The notes beneath the pieces were generated by a model. It made no database searches and had not been told where the DNA came from. It saw only the letters and a program-made list of their open reading frames with translations. Shown one piece after another: positions 1 through 7,662 of a DNA stretch of 64,000 bases (the first letter of the stretch is position 1; the number at the start of each line of letters is the position of its first letter). The stretch is from Thalassobellus citreus. Lineage in GTDB: Bacteria; Bacteroidota; Bacteroidia; Flavobacteriales; Flavobacteriaceae. The translations under genes and the position numbers were made by a program. The stretch spans positions 248,001 to 312,000 of the forward strand of contig NZ_JBISCC010000124.1 of NCBI RefSeq assembly GCF_044385915.1. The letters run 5' to 3'.

Positions 1-1764
1 TAAAGCACCTTGGCTTTCTATAATAACAGTATTAGGTATTGGGAAAATGTATCTTGCAACTCCTGGTTGTGGACCATCATAATAATTTTTCCAATCATTT
101 AAAATCCATTCGTGATATGCACCGTCATCTAATAGTGCAGATGTAAAGTTAGCTTCATTCCATGTGTCATCTGGAGCAGCAAGTATTCTTGTGTCTGGGT
201 TAGCAATAATAAAGTTACCACTATCATCTAATTTCCAATACATTTTAATTGGAGCTGTACCAGTATTAGCAATTGCGTCATCTGCTAATTGTTTTAAAGC
301 TTCAACAGTTTCTTTCATCTTGTCAGAATAAATACCCCAACGAATTAATTCGTATTTACGTATCATTTCTCCACCGAACTCCCATGCACGTTCATCTACA
401 ATAGCATCAAAGAATGCTTCTTTAGAAGAAGAAACACTTGCTATATAGGTGTCTACAGGAGTGTCAAAAGCTCTTTGGCGAACTCTTTTAAGTTTTTCTT
501 GCGCATCAGCTGTAGGACCGTTTAGTTCGTTTTCAGCTTCAGCATACATTAAAAGGATATCTGAATAACGCATCATAGGCCAGTTAATACCTGTTCCTTT
601 AGAAGATTCTTTTCCTAGAGGTGTTGGTGTAAAATGTCTACTCCATTTACCTTGAGAAATACCGTTGTTATCGATAAACTGAGGATTCCCTTCTGTGTTT
701 ATTTCATATAGTCCACAAGTAACATCTCTTCTCTTATCTTCAGAGTCAAAAGATAAATAATAGGTTTCTGGCATATCCATATAGTTACCTCCACCACCAT
801 ATTGGTGCGTTGCTCCTACTTCTTCTACGTCTATTCCTATATTCCAACCCACATCACCTTCACCTGAAGCGTAAGGAACTTCAAAAAGAATATCGCTATT
901 GCTATAGTTTCCTACAATATATTTACATTGATTCATGAAAATTTGTCTAAAATCAGTAGGCAGTGTTCTGTCTTTTAAATCTATTAGTTTTTTAGTATAC
1001 GTTTTAGCTATTTCGTAGTATTCTAAATAATCACTATCTCTAACCATAGTTAGATTTGGTTTTAAATAATAACCACCTCTTTGTAACGCTAAACGGGCTA
1101 TCATACCTAAAGTATAATCGCGATTAATTTGTTCAATACCATAGTCAACCTCATCTGCCCAAAGCATGTTTGCTTCAACATTTATTAAAGCTTGAATTTC
1201 ATTAGAAAGAATTTCATTTCTATTTGTTTTAGATAAAAAGAAATTAGATTCTGGTGTTGTAGGTTCAGTAGGATAAGGAACATCTCCAAAATAATAAATT
1301 AGCATACTGTACCAATAGGCTCTCATTGTATGCGCTTCTCCTAATAACTGATTGTAAACAGCAGCATTTTCTCCTTCTAAATTCCCACTATTAATTATTC
1401 CAGAAATAGCATTATTACTATTATTAATAGCTTGGTAAGCAGAAGTCCACATTTTAATTAAATCTGTATTATTTGCAGTAGCATCTAAATTCCAAATTGG
1501 ACGTCTTCCTCCACTTTGACCTTCCCATCCATTTTGATGTTCAATATCTGTATTACCTGTAAAGTTATTAGAAAGCCTTGATCTAAATCCATCTCCATCT
1601 GAGAAAGACACATAAATAGCATTCACAGCTTTTCTAGCATCATCAATATTTGAGTAAATAGAGTTTCTATCTGTTGTTGATATTGATTCAGGTTGTAAAA
1701 AATCTTTACTACACGACACTATTAATGTCATGCTTATTATTCCTAATATATATTTTAATTTCAT
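1..1764 (-). CDS. SusD/RagB-family surface glycan-binding lipoprotein (3' end cut by window edge)
   Basis: The frame is open from an ATG at 1764 to the left edge, giving the first 588 residues. The protein begins MKLKYILGIISMTLIVSCSK, a lipoprotein signal with the lipobox Cys at residue 18, followed by the QPES.ST start typical of SusD proteins. Tetratricopeptide-like helical text with many Trp and Tyr residues follows. SusD proteins cap a SusC barrel on the outer membrane and bind the glycan before import. The gene starts 23 bases after the stop of the SusC gene upstream (1788-5375), so the two are surely cotranscribed. By context with the pectate lyase and pectin methylesterase further right, a pectic ligand is likely; that is inference. 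The C-terminus is outside the window. Confidence 0.93.
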   Translation of the reverse strand, partial: MKLKYILGIISMTLIVSCSKDFLQPESISTTDRNSIYSNIDDARKAVNAIYVSFSDGDGFRSRLSNNFTGNTDIEHQNGWEGQSGGRRPIWNLDATANNTDLIKMWTSAYQAINNSNNAISGIINSGNLEGENAAVYNQLLGEAHTMRAYWYSMLIYYFGDVPYPTEPTTPESNFFLSKTNRNEILSNEIQALINVEANMLWADEVDYGIEQINRDYTLGMIARLALQRGGYYLKPNLTMVRDSDYLEYYEIAKTYTKKLIDLKDRTLPTDFRQIFMNQCKYIVGNYSNSDILFEVPYASGEGDVGWNIGIDVEEVGATHQYGGGGNYMDMPETYYLSFDSEDKRRDVTCGLYEINTEGNPQFIDNNGISQGKWSRHFTPTPLGKESSKGTGINWPMMRYSDILLMYAEAENELNGPTADAQEKLKRVRQRAFDTPVDTYIASVSSSKEAFFDAIVDERAWEFGGEMIRKYELIRWGIYSDKMKETVEALKQLADDAIANTGTAPIKMYWKLDDSGNFIIANPDTRILAAPDDTWNEANFTSALLDDGAYHEWILNDWKNYYDGPQPGVARYIFPIPNTVIIESQGAL

Positions 1765-1787
1765 GTCAATTAATTTTATTGTTATAA

Positions 1788-4700
1788 TTAAAATGTTGCA
1801 TTTAACCCAAAAGTGAATGAACGAGATCTAGGATAAGCAGAAAAGTCTAAACCAGGAGTAAGTGCACTTTTTGCAGTACTTACTTCAGGATCAAAACCAG
1901 AATATTTTGTCCATATGTGTAAGTTTCTTCCAGAAGCATAAATTCTAAATTTAGATAAGCCTAATTTAGAGATTATATTTTCAGGTAAACTATAGCCTAG
2001 AGTTACATTGTTTAGTCTTAAAAAAGACCCATCTTCAATATTATTTGAATGTTGTACTATTCTAGTTGAAGAAAAACTTGTATGAGACCATGTGTTTTTT
2101 CCTTGATTTAATTCTGCCAATTGTGCTAAATCTGTAACCACACCTCCTGCAGTTCCAGTATAACTACCATCAATATCAATATAAGTAAATCTGTTATCAG
2201 AAGACATTGAAGTTAACATATTCCCATAACCACCTTTTATTCTATATAATTGGTTGTATTCTAATTTACCAACATTATAAACATCGTTACCAACTTGAAA
2301 GTTTAAAAAAGTTGATAAGTCAAAATTCTTATAACGTGCATTAAAACCAAAACCACCTTGAAAATCGGGTAAAGCATTACCAATTAGTTGTCTGTCATTT
2401 TCAGAATCAATTTCACCATCTCCATTAAGGTCTTTCACTTTAAGCAAGCCAGGTCTTACATCTTCAATAGAGGAAAGAGGCGTTGTTATTCCTTCTTTTA
2501 AAATGTATGTATTTGTTGCTTCGTCATAACTTTCAAAATCATCTGTGGTATAGTAACCATCTGTAACATATCCTATGATATCTCCAATTGGTCCTCCTAA
2601 ATTAAAAGAGTAGTCTTGATTATTATCTAAAGTACTATCCCATCCAGAGCTTAAATTTAACCCAGGAACTCCTTCATTTAAACTTCTTATACTTAATTTG
2701 TTTACACCAATATTAAAATTAGCAGATAAGGTGAAGTCTTTTTTATCAACAATATATCCTGTTATTCCAAGATCAACACCTTCGTTTCTTGTGCTTCCTA
2801 TATTGTCCCATTGACTATTAAATCCAGAGTTTTTAGGTAACTCAACCAAATAAAGTAAGTCTCTTGTAATACTATTGTAATAATCTACACTTCCATATAT
2901 ACGTTTATTAAACAAAGAGAAATCTAAACCAATATTACTTGTAGAAGTAGTTTCCCATTTTAAATCTGGATTATATAAAAGCCCTTCTTTTAACGTTCTA
3001 TAGTAGATGTTTGAAGTGTTTCCAAAACCAGGACCATCATTAGCACTAGAAGTATAAAGGTCTTGACTTAATCCTTGAGGAATATTATCATTACCAGCTT
3101 CTCCATATGTGATTCTAAATTTTAATTCATTTATTATTTCAGAGTCTTTTAAAAAGCCTTCTTCATTCATTTTCCAAGCAAATGCTAATGCTGGAAAAAT
3201 ACCCAATTGGTTTTTTCCTTGGAATTTACTTGATTTATCACCTCTACCTGTTATAGTAAAAATATATTTGTTTAATAATTGAAAGTCGAATCTAGTAAAC
3301 AGAGACGATCTATTAAAATCTATGGCTTCGTTGGTGTAAAAATTGTCTGAAGAAATTTGACCTAGTTGCATATTTGCAAATAATTCTTCGGGCGTAATAC
3401 TTGTTCTGTATCTTGTTCCTTGTACAAAATCTTCATCTCCACCATTAGACGAAACTTCCTGACCTAAAAGTAAATCAATTTTATAATCATTAAACTCTTT
3501 TTTGTAGTTTAAAGTATTAACTAACCTGTAAGAATCTGTGTTTTTTGTTGTCTTTCTACCAAAAGGTAAACCACCTTCAAAACTTGCAGCACTAGTTTCT
3601 GGTCCATAATATCTTAAGGTCTTTTTGTTTTTACTGGAAGTGTTAAATGCCGTTTTAAAAACTAATCCTTCAACAATATCCCAGTTTAAGCCTACATTTA
3701 ATACGTATTGATTTTGTGTTTCTTCACGCCAATCTTGATCAAGTAAGTCGTAAGGCGTTCTAAAATCGGAAAGAAAGTCTTCAAAATCTCCACCAGAGTT
3801 ATTACCTGGGTCTATATCTAATTCATCAGAGATGCCATTTACCGGTCTTGTTTGTATAAGGTTTTTAATTCTAAGCGTAGAAGATTTATTGCCATCTGCA
3901 CCAGAAGTACCAGCACCTCCTTTTGTAGAATTTGTGATTCTAGCTCCAGCTGTAAGATTAAGTTTGTCGGATATTTTTTGATTTAATTTAAAATTAACAG
4001 TTGTTCTCTCGTAAGTAGAACCTTCTATTAATCCTTCATCATCATTATGAGTAACACTTAAGTTTACTTTGGTTAAGTCTGTTCCTCCATTTATAGATAT
4101 ATTATGGAATTGTGACATTCTAGTATTACCAAGTATTTCATCTTGCCAATCGGTAGCTTGTTTTTGCTTGTAAATGTCTAAATCGTTATAATTTCCAAAA
4201 TATTTTTCAAAATTTTCTATATCAGTACCTCCATCTTGCATAGCAGCAAACTCATAATTTGCTAATACAAATTCATAAGGGTCTAATACATCAAGTTTTC
4301 TATTTTTAGGAAATGTATTAATTTGAAAGTAGTTATTATAAGATACAGCTATTTTACCAGAAACAGGCGATTTAGTTGTTACAATAATAACACCGTTAGC
4401 ACCTCTAGCTCCATAAACGGCAGTAGCAGATGCATCTTTTAAAACGGTTATGGAAGCAATATCTGTAGAAGGAACATCACTAAGTCCATCAACAATAAAG
4501 CCATCTACCACAATAAGGGGATCGTTTGATTGATTAATAGAACCACCACCTCTAATTCTAATAGATGCTTCAGCACCAGGTTCCCCATCAGAAGTGGTAA
4601 TGTTTACACCCGATAATCTTCCTGATAAAGCTTCAGCTGCATTAGTAACAGGTATTTTAGCTAGTTCTTTACTGTTTATCCCAACAGTTGCACCAGTCAT

Positions 4701-5375
4701 ATCTGTTTTTTTAACCTTACCGTAACCGTAATCTATAATTACAATTTCATCTAGTTGGCTAACATCCGTTTCTAAAGTAATATTAATATTAGTTTGATTA
4801 TTTACTGGAACTTCTTGTGTTTTATAGCCAATATAAGAAAATACCAAAGTAGCATTCGTGTCTACATTATTAAGCGTGAAGTTACCATCGAAATCTGTAG
4901 AAGCTCCATTGGATGTTCCTTTAACAATAACAGTTACACCAGGAAGCGGGCCTCCCAGCTCTCCTCCATCTGTTACCACACCTGTAATAGTACTTTGTTG
5001 CTTAGCCTTAACTTTAGTAATAACAATTTTGTTGTTTTCTGTTAAATCAAAATTGAAATTTCCATTAGAAAGGCTTTCTTTTATTAGTTTATTCGCATTA
5101 ATTGTTCCTTTCTTAATTAAGACTTTGTCTGCGCCTTTAAAAAGGTCCTCTTGATAAATAAATGTGTAGTTTGTTTGACTTCTTAGTAAGTCGAAAATTT
5201 CATCTATAGTTACTGTCTTATCTTTTTCAATTAAAATGTTAGTGTTCTGAGAGAAAATATCTCCAGAAGAAAAACTAAAAACTGTTGTGCAAAATAAGAG
5301 TATAAAAATCCTCATAATAGTTTGTAGTATTTTTTTCTTAAAACGAAAAAAAGGGTTAATAAATTTAATTTCCAT
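1788..5375 (-). CDS. SusC/RagA TonB-dependent outer-membrane transporter with N-terminal STN signalling domain
   Basis: This 1195-residue protein has a long N-terminal leader with a hydrophobic stretch at about 21-40. An STN (secretin/TonB short N-terminal) domain follows at about 45-120, then a carboxypeptidase-regulatory-like beta-sandwich at about 128-210. The plug domain with SGRLSGV and VLKDASATAVYGARG motifs comes next, and a large beta-barrel ends in FGLNATF. SusC proteins import oligosaccharides across the outer membrane using TonB energy. The STN domain is the part that contacts a FecR anti-sigma factor, and a FecR gene lies immediately upstream (5479-6654), so substrate-induced sigma signalling is likely. 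The start at 5375 is kept because the long pre-signal leader (MEIKF) is usual in this SusC subgroup; Met21 is the alternative. It pairs with the SusD gene downstream. Confidence 0.95.
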   Translation of the reverse strand: MEIKFINPFFRFKKKILQTIMRIFILLFCTTVFSFSSGDIFSQNTNILIEKDKTVTIDEIFDLLRSQTNYTFIYQEDLFKGADKVLIKKGTINANKLIKESLSNGNFNFDLTENNKIVITKVKAKQQSTITGVVTDGGELGGPLPGVTVIVKGTSNGASTDFDGNFTLNNVDTNATLVFSYIGYKTQEVPVNNQTNINITLETDVSQLDEIVIIDYGYGKVKKTDMTGATVGINSKELAKIPVTNAAEALSGRLSGVNITTSDGEPGAEASIRIRGGGSINQSNDPLIVVDGFIVDGLSDVPSTDIASITVLKDASATAVYGARGANGVIIVTTKSPVSGKIAVSYNNYFQINTFPKNRKLDVLDPYEFVLANYEFAAMQDGGTDIENFEKYFGNYNDLDIYKQKQATDWQDEILGNTRMSQFHNISINGGTDLTKVNLSVTHNDDEGLIEGSTYERTTVNFKLNQKISDKLNLTAGARITNSTKGGAGTSGADGNKSSTLRIKNLIQTRPVNGISDELDIDPGNNSGGDFEDFLSDFRTPYDLLDQDWREETQNQYVLNVGLNWDIVEGLVFKTAFNTSSKNKKTLRYYGPETSAASFEGGLPFGRKTTKNTDSYRLVNTLNYKKEFNDYKIDLLLGQEVSSNGGDEDFVQGTRYRTSITPEELFANMQLGQISSDNFYTNEAIDFNRSSLFTRFDFQLLNKYIFTITGRGDKSSKFQGKNQLGIFPALAFAWKMNEEGFLKDSEIINELKFRITYGEAGNDNIPQGLSQDLYTSSANDGPGFGNTSNIYYRTLKEGLLYNPDLKWETTSTSNIGLDFSLFNKRIYGSVDYYNSITRDLLYLVELPKNSGFNSQWDNIGSTRNEGVDLGITGYIVDKKDFTLSANFNIGVNKLSIRSLNEGVPGLNLSSGWDSTLDNNQDYSFNLGGPIGDIIGYVTDGYYTTDDFESYDEATNTYILKEGITTPLSSIEDVRPGLLKVKDLNGDGEIDSENDRQLIGNALPDFQGGFGFNARYKNFDLSTFLNFQVGNDVYNVGKLEYNQLYRIKGGYGNMLTSMSSDNRFTYIDIDGSYTGTAGGVVTDLAQLAELNQGKNTWSHTSFSSTRIVQHSNNIEDGSFLRLNNVTLGYSLPENIISKLGLSKFRIYASGRNLHIWTKYSGFDPEVSTAKSALTPGLDFSAYPRSRSFTFGLNATF

Positions 5376-5478
5376 AAATTTGTTTGTTAATTGATTACGT
5401 ATTTAGTTAGCTAATTAATTAATGATTATTAAAAAGGGGATATGCTCGTTACTGTCCAAGGTATTAGTTCTATTCCCT

Positions 5479-6654
5479 TTATTTTAGTATTATAGTTTTC
5501 TCTGTTATTTCATATGCCTGTATAAAGTTTGTGTTCTTAATTGTTTCTAATATTTCTTCTATATCATCATTTTTACTTAGTACGCCATTAAATTTTACGT
5601 TTTCAAGTTGCCTATTGGTAAATATAACATCTACATCATACCATCGAGACATAACTTTCATAATTTCTTTTAATGATTTGCTTTTAAAACTAAACAACCC
5701 TTTTTTCCATGAGGTTTCGCTATATGCATCTATTGCGCTAATAGTAATATCTTTATTTTTAAGACTTAATTTAGATTGTTGATTTGGTTTTAGGTTGTGT
5801 TTAAATGAAGCAGTACTTACACTTACTTTTCCTTCTACCAGAGTAGTATATATGTCTTCGCCTTTATAAGCTTTAATATTAAATTCTGTACCTAAGACTT
5901 CTATTTCTTGATTTTGGTTTAGTACTTTAAATTTTGAACCTTTATGATCTGTACTAGGAGAAACATCAAAATAGGCTTCGCCATAAATAAGTTCTACTTC
6001 TCGTGTGGCTCCATCAATAAATGCAACAGGGTATTTTAACTGAGATTCAGAATTTAACCAAACTTCTGTTCCGTCAGATAATTTAACATGAAACTGTCCG
6101 CCCCTAGGAATGGTTAAGTAATTGTATGTTATTTTAGTGTTAGCATTACTCTTGTCATTGTATACTAATTTCTTACCATTACTTTTTGCTTTGTCATTTA
6201 TAAATATTTTGTCCTCATCTAATACGACTACATCACCATCTTCAAGAGTTAAAGTAGCTTTGTCTTTTCCTGTTTCAATATTATTTGTAACTATTGGTAC
6301 AACTTTTTCTATTTGAATATTATTATTTGACTCATTGAATATTTTATCTCCTAAAAAACAGGTAGTTGTTATTGCTCCAATAACTATTGCAGCAGCATAC
6401 TTAAATATCGTTTGCGTTTTTAATCTGTAAACTATTGATTTTTGTTTTTTAATTCTTAATAATAATTTTTCAATAGTTCTTTTTGTGTCAGGATTATTTA
6501 TGCCGTAGTTTATTGCATAATGAGTTTGCACATAATCTTTAAATATTTTTTCATTTGCGGGCTTTTTAATCCATTCAGAAAGTGTGTCTAAATCGCTAGC
6601 AGTAGCAGACTTAGTTATATATTTTACTATAAGTTTTTCAATTCTTTGGTTCAT
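5479..6654 (-). CDS. FecR-family anti-sigma factor
   Basis: The 391-residue protein has a cytoplasmic N-terminus of about 80 residues and a single transmembrane helix near 84-105 (YAAAIVIGAITTTCFLG). A periplasmic FecR domain carries IPRGGQFHVKLSDGTEVWLN at about 175-200. The C-terminal DUF4974-type domain has the pattern FSFKSKSLKEIMKVMSRWYD and YEITEKTIILK at the end. The family holds an ECF sigma factor inactive until the STN domain of the partner SusC reports substrate. The divergent sigma gene at 6778-7377 and the STN-SusC gene at 1788-5375 supply both partners. Its stop lies 103 bases from the SusC start, so these may be cotranscribed or separately driven. Confidence 0.94.
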   Translation of the reverse strand: MNQRIEKLIVKYITKSATASDLDTLSEWIKKPANEKIFKDYVQTHYAINYGINNPDTKRTIEKLLLRIKKQKSIVYRLKTQTIFKYAAAIVIGAITTTCFLGDKIFNESNNNIQIEKVVPIVTNNIETGKDKATLTLEDGDVVVLDEDKIFINDKAKSNGKKLVYNDKSNANTKITYNYLTIPRGGQFHVKLSDGTEVWLNSESQLKYPVAFIDGATREVELIYGEAYFDVSPSTDHKGSKFKVLNQNQEIEVLGTEFNIKAYKGEDIYTTLVEGKVSVSTASFKHNLKPNQQSKLSLKNKDITISAIDAYSETSWKKGLFSFKSKSLKEIMKVMSRWYDVDVIFTNRQLENVKFNGVLSKNDDIEEILETIKNTNFIQAYEITEKTIILK

Positions 6655-6777
6655 AGTTTTGTGGAGTTCACATTAATCATAACAAAGCTAAATTAAAGAA
6701 CCCTTGTTTTTTCAATGCTTTTTTTCCTTTTTGTTGTTTTTTTTTATAATATTTGAAGACAATAAAATTCTTCAATA

Positions 6778-7377
6778 TTGTCTACCAAATATAAAGATAA
6801 TACAATTCTTATTACGCATCTTAAAAAGGGAGATGAATGTGCCTATGCCTATTTAATAAATACTTATAATAGACCACTATTTGTTTATGTATTAAGTTTA
6901 ACTAATGACCATGATCAATCTGAAGATATTGTTCAGAATGTTTTTTTTAAAGTATGGCTTTCTAGAAAAAAATTGAACATAAATTATTCTATAAAAAGTT
7001 TTTTATACAAGGCTGCTTATAACGAGTTTATCAACCAGTATCATAAAAACAGGGCTATTTCTAATTTAGAAAAAGTATATATGGATGCTCTTGAAGAAGC
7101 TGTTGATGATAAAAATTCAGAATTGCTTGAAAGAAAAATAGCAATAGTTAATAAAGGTATCAAGCAATTGCCTAAAAAATGTAAAGAAACCTTCTTGTTA
7201 AGCAAGAAAGAAGGTCTTACGAATATTGAAATTGCAGATCATTTAGGCGTTTCTATAAAAACGGTAGAAGGACACCTTACTAAAGCATACAATTTATTAC
7301 GTAAAAAAGTAGGCGATCAGTTAAAAGAGATTCTATTTTTACTATTCGGAATGCCAAATAAAATAATACTTAATTAA
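6778..7377 (+). CDS. ECF RNA polymerase sigma-70 factor (Bacteroidetes FecI-like)
   Basis: The 199-residue protein has sigma region 2 at about 24-60 (DHDQSEDIVQNVFFKVW) and sigma region 4 at about 130-180 (LPKKCKETFLLSKKEGLTN and the helix-turn-helix IADHLGVSIKTVEGHL). It would direct RNA polymerase to the SusC/SusD operon when released by the FecR protein encoded divergently at 5479-6654. The start codon is TTG at 6778. An in-frame TAA at 6763-6765 and the absence of any ATG before codon 102 exclude a longer or ATG-started form that keeps region 2. The low-efficiency start may keep sigma levels low. The intergenic space to fecR is 123 bases and should hold both promoters. Confidence 0.93.
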   Translation: MSTKYKDNTILITHLKKGDECAYAYLINTYNRPLFVYVLSLTNDHDQSEDIVQNVFFKVWLSRKKLNINYSIKSFLYKAAYNEFINQYHKNRAISNLEKVYMDALEEAVDDKNSELLERKIAIVNKGIKQLPKKCKETFLLSKKEGLTNIEIADHLGVSIKTVEGHLTKAYNLLRKKVGDQLKEILFLLFGMPNKIILN

Positions 7378-7420
7378 CATAAAAGCATTTTTATTTTGGT
7401 GATTATTTTCTATGTTAATT

Positions 7421-7450
7421 TTTATTATTGTAATCGATTACAATAATAAA
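7421..7450. promoter_or_regulatory. Perfect 30-bp palindrome, probable operator of the pectinolytic genes
   Basis: The left half reads TTTATTATTGTAATC and the right half is its exact reverse complement, GATTACAATAATAAA, with no spacer. The core TGTAATCGATTACA has the central CG and the 14-base twofold layout common to LacI-family operators; that assignment is by resemblance only. The palindrome lies between the sigma-factor gene and the pectate lyase gene and covers the region just upstream of a TAnnTTTG element at 7456. A protein bound here would overlap the -33 region of that promoter. No LacI-family gene is in the window. Confidence 0.6.
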
Positions 7451-7455
7451 TTATT

Positions 7456-7463
7456 TACTTTTG
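7456..7463 (+). promoter_or_regulatory. Candidate -7 promoter element (TACTTTTG) for the pectate lyase group
   Basis: TACTTTTG fits the Bacteroidota -7 consensus TAnnTTTG. A TTG lies at 7428-7430, 25 bases upstream, a little farther than the usual spacing to the -33 element. Transcription would start near 7470 and give a leader of about 190 bases before the lyase ATG at 7663. I see no riboswitch-like structure in that AT-rich leader. The match is short, so this is a modest call strengthened by the adjoining palindrome. Confidence 0.4.
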
Positions 7464-7662
7464 ACTGTTTTATAAAATTGACCATCGTTTAAAAAACAAC
7501 ATTGTCTTGTAATTAAAGTATTAATATTATCCGTTAAATTAAGACTACGACTGTTTAATAATAGAAAAAAGAGCTTAATTATTTAAATCTACAATTGTTA
7601 TTTTTTATTAAAAACCTGAATGATTAAGCCACTAAAAATTTACTCTAAAAACAACTTTTAAC

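Noticed and set aside
4858..5154. Plus-strand open frame of 98 codons inside the first susC gene
   Set aside because: It is antisense to conserved SusC coding sequence (STN and carboxypeptidase-like domains) and its translation has no family character.
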